DNA from: Sphaerimonospora mesophila NBRC 14179 = JCM 3151
Lineage (GTDB): Bacteria > Actinomycetota > Actinomycetes > Streptosporangiales > Streptosporangiaceae
DNA length: 52,953 nt
Assembly (NCBI GenBank): GCA_001552515.1
Contig: BCRI01000043.1
Location: 1-52,953, forward strand
Direction: 5' to 3'
Part shown: positions 37,627 to 44,914 of the stretch, in pieces
Layout of the letters: every line of letters starts with the position of its first letter
Position numbering within the stretch: position 1 is the stretch's first letter
Notes under the pieces: model-generated
Databases searched by the model: none
Told to the model about the DNA's origin: nothing
The model's input: only the letters and a program-made list of their open reading frames with translations
Position numbers and translations under genes: made by a program

Positions 37627-38849
37627 CAGCCTTCCCTCTCTTCTCTCAGGATCCGGTCGGCGACCGCGAACGCCGAGTTGGCCGCGGGCACCCCGCAGTA
37701 GACGGCCGTCTGCAGCAGGACCTCTCTGATCTCCGCCGGCGTGAGACCGTTGCGCAGCGCCGCGCGGACGTGCATGCCGAGCTCGTCGTGGTGGCCGTGC
37801 GCCACCAGTGCCGTGAGCGTGATGCAGCTGCGGGTCCGGCGGCTCAGCCCGGGCCGGGTCCAGATCTCTCCCCAGGCATAGCGGGTGATGAAGTCCTGGA
37901 AGGGCGCGGTGAAGTCGGTGGTGCGCGCGATCGCCCGGTCCACGTGCTCGTTGCCCAGTACGGCCCGCCGTACGGCCATGCCCGCCGCGTGGCGGGAGGC
38001 GTCGTCGCGGGGAGCCGCTTCAGCGGCGGTGTCCGCGAGATGCCCGAGCAGGGCGGCGAGCACCGCCTTCGGGCGCTCGACGTTGGCGAGGTGCGCCGCG
38101 TGCGCGACCTCGACGAGCGAGGCGCCGGGGATGCCGTCGGCCAGCTCACGACCGTGCGTCGGCGGGGTCGCGGAGTCGTCCCGCCCCGCGATCACAAGGG
38201 TGGGTACGGCGATGCGCGCCAGGTCGCCGCGCAGGTCATAGGAGGCGAGCGCGTCGCAGCCTGCGGCGTAACCGGCGGGGTCGGCGGCGCGCAGGTCGTT
38301 TATCAGCGCCTCGGCCCGCGACTCCGGAAAGCCCCCGGACTCCGGAAAGCCCCGGGACTCCAGAAAGCTCGGGGTGAACCACCGGGTGGCGCTCATCTCC
38401 ACGAGCGGGGCGGTGCCCTCGGCCCTGACCAGGGCCGCCCGCTCGTGCCAGGCCGCGGGTTCGCCGAAGCGGGCCGACGAGCAGACCATGGCGAGCGAGG
38501 CGACGCGCTCGGGGTGATGCACGGCGAGCCAGGCGCCGACCGCGCCGCCGATCGAGATCCCCGCGTAGTCGAAGCGGTCGACGCCGAGGGAGTCGGCCAG
38601 CGCGAGCACGAGCCGTCCCAGGTCGGCGATCGTGGTCGCGCCCGGTGTGGTGTCCACAACGTCGGCGGGAGATCCGCCGTGGCCCGGCAGGTCCCAGCGG
38701 ATGACCCGGCGGTCCCTGGCGAGCGCGGGCACCTGGGGGTCCCACACGGCCAGGGACGTCCCCATCGAGGGTCCCAGCAGCAGCGGCAGGCCCAGGTCGC
38801 GGCCCTCCGGCGGGGGGCCGTCGATCCGGTGGTGCACCATTTCTGTCAT
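37626..38849 (-). CDS. pcaL: Fused 3-oxoadipate enol-lactonase / 4-carboxymuconolactone decarboxylase
   Basis: 407 residues, a PcaD-PcaC fusion typical of actinomycetes. The N-terminal alpha/beta hydrolase (about 1-270) has RWDLPGHGGSP, nucleophile elbow YAGISIGGAVGAW, VIAGRDDSATP and HAAHLANVERP. The C-terminal part (about 285-405) is the carboxymuconolactone decarboxylase domain (FITRYAWGEIWTRPGLSRRTRS, LTALVAHGHHDELGMHVRAALRNGLTPAEI). Together they take 4-carboxymuconolactone to 3-oxoadipate. An in-frame 18-bp repeat encodes ESRGFP/ESGGFP within the lid region. Overlaps pcaB by ATGA. Confidence 0.94.
   Translation of the reverse strand: MTEMVHHRIDGPPPEGRDLGLPLLLGPSMGTSLAVWDPQVPALARDRRVIRWDLPGHGGSPADVVDTTPGATTIADLGRLVLALADSLGVDRFDYAGISIGGAVGAWLAVHHPERVASLAMVCSSARFGEPAAWHERAALVRAEGTAPLVEMSATRWFTPSFLESRGFPESGGFPESRAEALINDLRAADPAGYAAGCDALASYDLRGDLARIAVPTLVIAGRDDSATPPTHGRELADGIPGASLVEVAHAAHLANVERPKAVLAALLGHLADTAAEAAPRDDASRHAAGMAVRRAVLGNEHVDRAIARTTDFTAPFQDFITRYAWGEIWTRPGLSRRTRSCITLTALVAHGHHDELGMHVRAALRNGLTPAEIREVLLQTAVYCGVPAANSAFAVADRILREEREG
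38316..38374 (-). repeat. 18-bp in-frame tandem repeat in pcaL
   Basis: About three imperfect 18-bp units reading ESRGFP, ESGGFP, ESRA in the lid region of the lactonase domain. Confidence 0.8.
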
Positions 38850-40384
38850 CGTCCCTCCTCGACACCCGGTTCGGAGCCCGGTGAAGGGCCCGGTGAGAGG
38901 CCCGGTGAGGGGCCCAGTGCGCGGTCCACGAGGTGGCCCGCCAGGCCCGTGTACCGCGCCGGATCGGTCAGCTCGCGCAGGCTCTCCTCGGAGAAGGCCT
39001 CCGCGACGGCCGGATCGGCCAGGAGCGCAGCCACCAGGTCGGCTCCGCCGTCCCGTACAACATGGGCGGCCGCCTTGACGACCCGGGCGGCACGGCCGCG
39101 GCCGATCTCGGCGGCGAGCGCGGCGCTGAGCCGCTCAGAAACGATCAGCCCCCCGGTGAGATCGAGGTTGTCGCGCATCCGCCGCGGATGCGCCCGCAGC
39201 CCGAGCTCGGCCGCGACCGCGGCGGCGCCGCCGACGAGGCGCAGCGCCTCCCGCATCGGCTGCCACTCGGCGTGCCAGGCTCCGGGCGGGCGTTCGTCCT
39301 CGGCCGCGAGTGATCCGTACAGCACGGCGGCCAGGGCCGGGACCTGCCGGGCGACCGCGGCGATCAGGACGGCCCCGACCGGGTTGGCCTTCTGCGGCAT
39401 GGCCGAGGATCCACCGCCGGTGCCGCCACCGGTGTCCACTGAGATCTCGCCGATCTCGGTGCGCGACAGCACCAGCACGTCGGCGGCGAACTTGCCCAGC
39501 GCGCCGGCGGTGAAGGCCAGCGCGCCGGCGAGGTCGGCGACGGGCGTGCGCAGGGTGTGCCACGGCAGCGCGGGCTCGGCCAGGCCGGTCTCCGCCGCGT
39601 ACGCCGCGGGCAGCCGCAGCACGTCCTCCGCGTCCCCCTCCCGGGGGGAGTATTCGCGGAAGGCGGCCAGCGTGCCGGCGGCCCCGCCGAGCTGGACGGG
39701 CAGCGCGGCCCGGACGGCCGCCAGACGGTCGCGGGCGGCCGCCACGAGGCTACGCCAGCCGGCCGCCTTCAGGCCGAACGTCGTCGGCACCGCGTGCTGG
39801 GTGAGGGTCCGGCCCGGCATCGGGGTGTTGCGATGCGCGGCGGCCAGGCGGGCGAGGGCGGCGGCCGTACGATCCAGGTCGGCCAGGACCGGCTCGAGCG
39901 CCCGCACGGTGACGAGCATCGCGGCGGTGTCCCAGATGTCCTGGCTGGTGGCTCCCCGATGGACGTACGGCGCGGCCTCGGGGTCGTGCTCGGCGACGGC
40001 GGCGGTCAGGTCCGTCACCAGCGGGATCACCGGGTTGCCCCCGGAGCGGGCCCGCAGCGCCAGATCGCGGACGTCGAACCGGGAGGTCCGCCCGGCCACG
40101 GCGGTGACGGCCGCCGCGGCGGCGGGCGGGGCGAGCCCCAGCGCGGCCTGTGCCCGGGTCAGCGCCGCCTCGGCGTCGAGCATGCCCCGGACGAACGCCG
40201 CGTCACCGGTGAGCGCCTCGACCCGCGAGCCGACCGCGACCGGGGCGAGCAGCCCGACATCCGCCGGATCGAGGTCGCTCGAAGGCTCGCCGTCGCGAGA
40301 AGGCTCGCCGTCGCGAGTGCGGTCGTGAGAAGGCTCGCGGTCGCGGGTGCGGTCGCGAGAAGGCTCGCGGTCACTCGAAGGCAA
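38846..40384 (-). CDS. pcaB: 3-carboxy-cis,cis-muconate cycloisomerase
   Basis: 512 residues, fumarase/aspartase superfamily. The signature GSSAMPQKANPVGAVLI, and VHRGATSQDIWDTA with QHAVPTTFGLKAAGW, are present. It cyclises 3-carboxymuconate to 4-carboxymuconolactone. The best start is TTG 40384 (GAGGAG 10 nt upstream), overlapping the end of pcaG by 14 bp. This gives an unusual N-terminal extension of about 40 residues made of REPS(R/H)DRTRD-like repeats before DVGLLAPVAVGSRVEALTGD, where relatives normally begin. Confidence 0.92.
   Translation of the reverse strand: MPSSDREPSRDRTRDREPSHDRTRDGEPSRDGEPSSDLDPADVGLLAPVAVGSRVEALTGDAAFVRGMLDAEAALTRAQAALGLAPPAAAAAVTAVAGRTSRFDVRDLALRARSGGNPVIPLVTDLTAAVAEHDPEAAPYVHRGATSQDIWDTAAMLVTVRALEPVLADLDRTAAALARLAAAHRNTPMPGRTLTQHAVPTTFGLKAAGWRSLVAAARDRLAAVRAALPVQLGGAAGTLAAFREYSPREGDAEDVLRLPAAYAAETGLAEPALPWHTLRTPVADLAGALAFTAGALGKFAADVLVLSRTEIGEISVDTGGGTGGGSSAMPQKANPVGAVLIAAVARQVPALAAVLYGSLAAEDERPPGAWHAEWQPMREALRLVGGAAAVAAELGLRAHPRRMRDNLDLTGGLIVSERLSAALAAEIGRGRAARVVKAAAHVVRDGGADLVAALLADPAVAEAFSEESLRELTDPARYTGLAGHLVDRALGPSPGLSPGPSPGSEPGVEEGR
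40277..40380 (-). repeat. Tandem repeats at the pcaB 5' end
   Basis: Imperfect units of GAAGGCTCGCGGTCGCG type (plus strand) encode the REPSRDRTRD-like N-terminal extension of PcaB and overlap the last bases of pcaG. Confidence 0.85.
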
Positions 40385-40994
40385 GGAAGACCGTCTCCTC
40401 GTGGACCCCGTCGGCCTGGAGCCGTACGTCGAAGCGGTAGACGCGCTCGCGCTCCGGCACGGCGAGCAGGGTGGCCCTGCGGTGCGGCGGCAGCGCGGCC
40501 AGCAGCGGCTCGGCCTCCAGGCCGGCCTGATCGGGCGCGTCGGCCAGGCCGGGCAGATAGGCCCGGGTGAACAGGTGGTGCAGCAGACCGCGGGCGAAGA
40601 CGCACACCGAGATGTACGGCACGCCGCCGGGCGGGAGCGTACGCAGCAGGTAGTGGCCGTCGGCGTCGACCGCGACGCGGCCGAACCCGGTGAAGGCGAG
40701 GCCGTCGCGGCCGACCACCGCGCCGGTGACCGGATCGCGGCGCAGCGAGCCCGGCGCGCCCGCCCGCGACCCGTCGGGAGCGGGCTGCCAGAACTCCAGC
40801 AGCGCGTCCGGGATGGGGACGCCGGCGCCGTCGTAAACCGTGCCGTGCAGGGTGATCGTGTCCGGATGCCCGGCGGGGGCGACGTCGCCGCCGCCCGTGA
40901 ACGGCAGGGCGTACCCGAAGAACGGGCCGACGGTCTGGGACGCCGTGGGCGGCAGGCTCACCGGCGCCTTCGCAGATGACGGGGTCGTGCTCAT
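40371..40994 (-). CDS. pcaG: Protocatechuate 3,4-dioxygenase alpha subunit
   Basis: 207 residues. TASQTVGPFFGYALPF is the conserved N-terminal intradiol signature, followed by LHGTVYDGAGVPIPDALLEFWQP, TGFGRVAVDADGHYLLRTLPPG, HHLFTRAYLPG and the C-terminal RFDVRLQADGVHEETVFLAFE. As in other PcaG subunits it shapes the active site but lacks the full His/Tyr iron set of PcaH. ATGA overlap with pcaH implies co-translation of the heteromer. Confidence 0.93.
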   Translation of the reverse strand: MSTTPSSAKAPVSLPPTASQTVGPFFGYALPFTGGGDVAPAGHPDTITLHGTVYDGAGVPIPDALLEFWQPAPDGSRAGAPGSLRRDPVTGAVVGRDGLAFTGFGRVAVDADGHYLLRTLPPGGVPYISVCVFARGLLHHLFTRAYLPGLADAPDQAGLEAEPLLAALPPHRRATLLAVPERERVYRFDVRLQADGVHEETVFLAFE

Positions 40995-41791
40995 CGGCCC
41001 TCCTCCATCCAGGTCGCGGCCGGGCCGTCCAGCACGATGTCCCAGCGGTAGCCGAGCGACCACTCCGGCGTCGACAGGTCGTGATCGTAGTCGGCGACCA
41101 GGCGGCGGCGCGCCGAATCGTCGGTCACCGCCTGCATGATGGGATCGAGGTCGAACAGCGGGTCGCCCGGGAAGTACATCTGGGTGACCAGCCGCTGGGC
41201 GAACGCCGTGCCGAACAGCGAGAAGTGGATGTGCGCCGGCCGCCAGGCGTTGTCGTGGTTGCGCCACGGGTAGGGGCCGGGCTTGATCGTGACGAAGGAG
41301 TACCTGCCGTCGTCGTCGGTGAGGCAGCGGCCGACTCCGGTGAAGTTCGGATCGAGCGGAGCGGGATGCTGGTCGCGCTGGTGGGCGTACCGCCCGGAGG
41401 CGTTGGCCTGCCAGATCTCGACGAGCTGGTCGCGGACCGGGCGGCCGGCCCGGTCGAGCACGCGTCCGGTGACGAGGATCCGCTCGCCCAGCGGCTCCCC
41501 GATGTGCTGGCGGGTGAGGTCGTGGTCGATCGCGGTGACGTCGGTGACGCCGAAGACCGGGCCGGTCAGCTCGGCCGCCTCCGGATCACGCGGCACGACG
41601 AGGGCGTGCTTGGGATGGCGCAGCAGGCTGCTGCGGTAGGGCGGATAGTCGCGGTCGGGGTGAGCACGCCGCGGCGCGCCGTCCGCCACGGCCTTGCCGT
41701 ACGCGCCGCGGATCTCGGCGATCTCCGCGCTGATGGTCTCCTGCGTTTCGACCCCGGGTGGTTGTGGTGGTGTTCCGGGCGGGTTCGTCAT
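40991..41791 (-). CDS. pcaH: Protocatechuate 3,4-dioxygenase beta subunit
   Basis: 266 residues. The intradiol core is GRVLDRAGRPVRDQLVEIWQANASGRYAHQRDQH (iron-ligand Tyr), GRYSFVTIKPGPYPWRNHDNAWRPAHIHFSLFG (second Tyr plus His-X-His ligands) and QMYFPGDPLFDLDPI. With PcaG it cleaves protocatechuate between its hydroxyls using Fe(III) to give 3-carboxymuconate. It is 24 bp downstream of pcaF in the operon. Confidence 0.95.
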   Translation of the reverse strand: MTNPPGTPPQPPGVETQETISAEIAEIRGAYGKAVADGAPRRAHPDRDYPPYRSSLLRHPKHALVVPRDPEAAELTGPVFGVTDVTAIDHDLTRQHIGEPLGERILVTGRVLDRAGRPVRDQLVEIWQANASGRYAHQRDQHPAPLDPNFTGVGRCLTDDDGRYSFVTIKPGPYPWRNHDNAWRPAHIHFSLFGTAFAQRLVTQMYFPGDPLFDLDPIMQAVTDDSARRRLVADYDHDLSTPEWSLGYRWDIVLDGPAATWMEEGR

Positions 41792-41815
41792 GGTCGGCTC
41801 CTTTTTCTGAACGTG

Positions 41816-43093
41816 TTACCGCTCAAGCACGAGGGCGAGGCCCTGTCCGACGCCGATGCAGAGGGTCGCCAGGCCGGTGCCGGAACCGGCCGCGGCGAGC
41901 TGGTGGGCGACCGCCCCGGCCAGCCGCGCCCCCGACGCGCCGAGCGGGTGGCCGATGGCGATGGCGCCGCCGCGCGGGTTCACGATCGACGGGTCGAGCT
42001 CGGGCCACTCGCGCAGGCAGCCGAGCGCCTGGGCGGCGAACGCCTCGTTGAGCTCGACGACCGCGAGATCGCCCCAGTCCTTTCCCGCCCGCGCCAGCGC
42101 CCGCCGGGCCGCCTCGACCGGGCCGAGTCCGTAGAGCTGGGGTTCCACACCGGTCACCGCCGAGGACCTGACGCGGGCCAGCGGCTCGCGGCCGACCACG
42201 CGCAGCCCCTCCTCGTCGCACAGCAGCAGGGCCGCCGCGCCGTCGTTGAGCGGCGAGGAGTTGCCCGCCGTGACCGACCCCGCTGTGACCGACCCCGTCG
42301 TGACCGATCCCCCCGTGACCGACCCTGCTGTGACCGTGCCGCCTGTGACCGATCCCGCTGTAACCGTGCCGGCCGGGGTGCCTTTACGGAAGGCCGGTTT
42401 GAGCTTGGCGAGCGCCGTCATGGACGTGTCGTCGCGGATCGCCTCGTCGCGCGGCAGGTCGACTCCGTCGAGTGGGACGATCTCGGCGTCGAACGCGCCG
42501 TCCCGCCAGGCGCGGGCCGCCTTCTCGTGGCTGGCCAGCGCGAACGCGTCCTGGCTCACGCGGTCGATGCCGTACCGGTCGGCGATCAGCTCGGCGCCCT
42601 CGCCGAGCGCGACCGTCCACTCGGCCGGCATGCGCGGGTTGACCATGCGCCAGCCGAGCGTGGTCGACAGCAGCCGCTGGTCACCGGCCGGGAAGGCGCG
42701 GTCGGGCTTGGGCAGCACCCACGGCGCACGGGACATCGACTCCACGCCGCCCGCGATCACGATCGAGGCGTCGCCGACCGCGATGGCGCGATATGCCTGG
42801 ATCACGGCCTCCAGCCCGGAGGCGCACAGCCGGTTGACCGTGGTGCCGGGGACGGTGACCGGCAGCCCGGCCAGCAGAGCGGCCATCCGGGCGACGTTGC
42901 GGTTCTCCTCTCCCGCGCCGTTGGCGTTGCCGAAGAAGACGTCGTCGATCCTGGCCGGGTCGAGGCCGGGGGCCCGGCCGGTCAGCGATCGGATCACGTG
43001 GGCGGCCAGGTCGTCGGGCCGGATCCCGGCCAGCGCCCCGCCGTACCGGCCGAACGGGGTGCGTACGGCATCGACGATGTAGACGTCGTTCAC
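41816..43093 (-). CDS. pcaF: Beta-ketoadipyl-CoA thiolase with repeat insertion
   Basis: 425 residues, GTG start. Thiolase markers: MNDVYIVDAVRTPFGRYGG, the nucleophilic Cys in TVNRLCASGLEAVIQAYRAI, and near the C-terminus GHPLGASGAR and LCIGVGQGLALVLE. Relatives read GTVTAGNSSPLNDGA; here seven 15-bp units expand this to VTAGSVTGG-type repeats before NSSPLNDGAAALLL, adding about 30 residues next to the CoA/active-site loop. It releases acetyl-CoA and succinyl-CoA, the last pathway step. Whether the expanded form is active cannot be judged. Confidence 0.92.
   Translation of the reverse strand: MNDVYIVDAVRTPFGRYGGALAGIRPDDLAAHVIRSLTGRAPGLDPARIDDVFFGNANGAGEENRNVARMAALLAGLPVTVPGTTVNRLCASGLEAVIQAYRAIAVGDASIVIAGGVESMSRAPWVLPKPDRAFPAGDQRLLSTTLGWRMVNPRMPAEWTVALGEGAELIADRYGIDRVSQDAFALASHEKAARAWRDGAFDAEIVPLDGVDLPRDEAIRDDTSMTALAKLKPAFRKGTPAGTVTAGSVTGGTVTAGSVTGGSVTTGSVTAGSVTAGNSSPLNDGAAALLLCDEEGLRVVGREPLARVRSSAVTGVEPQLYGLGPVEAARRALARAGKDWGDLAVVELNEAFAAQALGCLREWPELDPSIVNPRGGAIAIGHPLGASGARLAGAVAHQLAAAGSGTGLATLCIGVGQGLALVLER
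42270..42374 (-). repeat. 15-bp x7 in-frame tandem repeat in pcaF
   Basis: Seven units beginning GTGACC (plus strand) at 42270, 42285, 42300, 42315, 42330, 42345 and 42360 (the last reads GTAACC). They encode alternating VTAGS / VTGGx pentapeptides, in the position of a single GTVTAG in typical thiolases. Confidence 0.95.
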
Positions 43094-43126
43094 TGCTGCA
43101 TCATCCTCGAGTCGTGCATCGCCGGA

Positions 43127-43906
43127 TCAGGCCGCCTTCAACGTACGGAGCGCGGCCAGCTCGGCATCGGTCGGCGGCGCGGTGACCGCCACGTGGTCGG
43201 CGGTCTTCAACGGCCAGCCGGTCGCGGCGCGGGCCTGGTCGACCGTGACGCCGGGGTGCAGGTCGGTCAGCACCAGCTCGGCGGTCTGCGGGTCGGGACG
43301 CATGACGCCGAGGTCGGTGATGACCGCGACCGGGCCCCGACCGCGCAGGCCGAGCCGTTCACGATCGCCGCGTCCGGTGCCGTGACCGACCGAGGTGACG
43401 AAGTCGAGCCGGTCGACGAAGTTGCGGGTGGAGTGGCGCAGCACGATGAGCACCTCGCCGCAGTTCGCCGCGATCTCCGGCGCTCCGCCTGCGCCGGGCA
43501 GCCGGCCGGGCGGCCGGTCCTGGCCGCGATCGACGAGCGTGGTGTTGATGTTGGCGAAGCGGTCGACCTGGGCCGCGCCGAGGAATCCGACGTCGATCCG
43601 CCCGGCCTGCAGCCAGTAGTTGAACATCTCCGGCACCGAGACGACCGCGTCGGCGGTGTCGGCGAGCTCACCGTCCCCGATGGACAGCGGCAGCCTGGCC
43701 GGTTTCGCGCCCACCGCCCCGGACTCGTAGATCAGGACGAGGTCCGGGCGGATCGTACGGCGGGCCAGGTTGGCCGCCGCGCTGGGCAGTCCGATGCCGA
43801 CGAAGCAGCTCCGCGCTCCGGCCAGCGCCCGTGCCGCGTTGACGGTCATCAGCTCATCGGAGGTCCAGTCGCTCATGGTGCCGCCGCTCATGGTGCCGTC
43901 ACTCAT
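43127..43906 (-). CDS. pcaJ: 3-oxoadipate CoA-transferase subunit B
   Basis: 259 residues, class I CoA-transferase beta subunit. Motifs: SCFVGIGLPSAAANLARRT, VLIYESGAVGAKP (the ES pair includes the catalytic Glu), MFNYWLQAGRIDVGFLGAAQVDRFANINTT, and VMRPDPQTAELVLTDLHPGVT. With PcaI it moves CoA from succinyl-CoA to 3-oxoadipate. The N-terminus MSDGTMSGGTMSDWT is a 15-bp triplication giving three in-frame ATGs (43906, 43891, 43876). The first overlaps the pcaI stop (ATGA). Confidence 0.93.
   Translation of the reverse strand: MSDGTMSGGTMSDWTSDELMTVNAARALAGARSCFVGIGLPSAAANLARRTIRPDLVLIYESGAVGAKPARLPLSIGDGELADTADAVVSVPEMFNYWLQAGRIDVGFLGAAQVDRFANINTTLVDRGQDRPPGRLPGAGGAPEIAANCGEVLIVLRHSTRNFVDRLDFVTSVGHGTGRGDRERLGLRGRGPVAVITDLGVMRPDPQTAELVLTDLHPGVTVDQARAATGWPLKTADHVAVTAPPTDAELAALRTLKAA
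43862..43906 (-). repeat. 15-bp x3 repeat carrying alternative pcaJ start codons
   Basis: Three adjacent units of ATGAG(T/C)G(A/G)C-type sequence each begin with an in-frame ATG at the start of pcaJ. Confidence 0.9.
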
Positions 43907-44727
43907 GGGGCCGTCGCTCCCTCGCTGTCCAGGACGTGCTCGCGGATCCAGGCGGTGAACCTGTCGCGATCACGCGCGATCGGGTCCCACGCCTGGTAGA
44001 AGTCGTTGTCGCGGACCGAATACCCCGCGGCGTAGGACGGATGGGCTCCGCCCGGCACCCGCGCCACCGCGGTGACCACCCAGCCGGGCAGCACGACCCC
44101 GCCGGGATGCGGCGTCAGCTCCTCGACGATCTCCTCGACCGTGACGAGCACCCGCCGGGCCGCCAGCGCGGCCTCCTTCTGCACCCCGGTCAGCCCCCAC
44201 AGCTGCACGTTGCCCTCGCGGTCGGCCTGCTGGGCGTGGATGACGGTCACGTCGGGATTGATCGCTTTGACGGCCGCCAGTTCCTCGCCGGTGAAGGGGC
44301 ACCTCACCGTGGCCACGGTGTCGGTACGGCCCGCCAGATCGGTGCCGCGATAACCGCGCAGCACCGCGAACGGCAGGCCGGAGGCGCCCGCCACATAGCG
44401 GTTGGCCATCCCCGCGTGGCTGTGCTCGTCCAGCTCCAGCGGTCGCGGCCAGCCGTTCTCGACGGCGTCGCGGAAGCGGTGCAGCGAGCCGACACCGGGG
44501 TTGCCGCCCCAGGAGAAGATCAGCTTCTTCACCAGGCCCGCGCCGATGAGCTGGTCGTAGATCACATCGGGGGTCATCCGTACCAACGTGAGATCGGTGA
44601 TGCCCTGGCGGATGACCTCGTGGGCCGCGGCGAACGGGATGAGGTGGGTGAAGCCCTCCATGGCGACGCAGTCGCCGTCATGGATCAGCTCCGCCACCGC
44701 CTCGGACAGGGTGCGGATATCGGCCAT
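43903..44727 (-). CDS. pcaI: 3-oxoadipate CoA-transferase subunit A
   Basis: About 274 residues from the ATG at 44727 (MADIRTLSEAVAELIHDGDCVAMEGFTHLIPFAAAHEV). An in-frame GTG at 44751 would add eight residues and cannot be excluded. It carries the alpha-subunit glycine-rich CoA-binding and fold motifs (IFSWGGNPGVGSLHRFRDAVENGWPRPLELDEHSHAGM, INPDVTVIHAQQADREGNVQLWG). It is the first gene of the pca operon, transcribed away from the IclR-type regulator, and its stop overlaps the start of pcaJ. Confidence 0.92.
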   Translation of the reverse strand: MADIRTLSEAVAELIHDGDCVAMEGFTHLIPFAAAHEVIRQGITDLTLVRMTPDVIYDQLIGAGLVKKLIFSWGGNPGVGSLHRFRDAVENGWPRPLELDEHSHAGMANRYVAGASGLPFAVLRGYRGTDLAGRTDTVATVRCPFTGEELAAVKAINPDVTVIHAQQADREGNVQLWGLTGVQKEAALAARRVLVTVEEIVEELTPHPGGVVLPGWVVTAVARVPGGAHPSYAAGYSVRDNDFYQAWDPIARDRDRFTAWIREHVLDSEGATAP

Positions 44728-44793
44728 TCCGTCGTCGTCTCTCATCCTCACGTGGATCGCGACCCGGCGGAGGCCGGATCTTCCTTCAAAGTT

Positions 44794-44808
44794 GTTCGCA
44801 TAGCGAAC
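44794..44808. promoter_or_regulatory. Probable PcaR operator GTTCGCATAGCGAAC
   Basis: A perfect palindrome (6-bp arms, ATA centre) in the divergent gap between pcaI and the IclR regulator. The size and GTTCG/CGAAC arms resemble sites of IclR-family aromatic-catabolism regulators. An A/T-rich stretch with possible promoter elements adjoins it. Confidence 0.7.
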
Positions 44809-44914
44809 TCTAGTTCATTATTGTCGAGGTAAGTTTCGTCCACGGCTGCGCAGGTGTCAACGGCCGCGCTTCGGTGGGAGTGTGTACGGCCCGAGGCCGT
44901 AGGGGGAGAGCACG

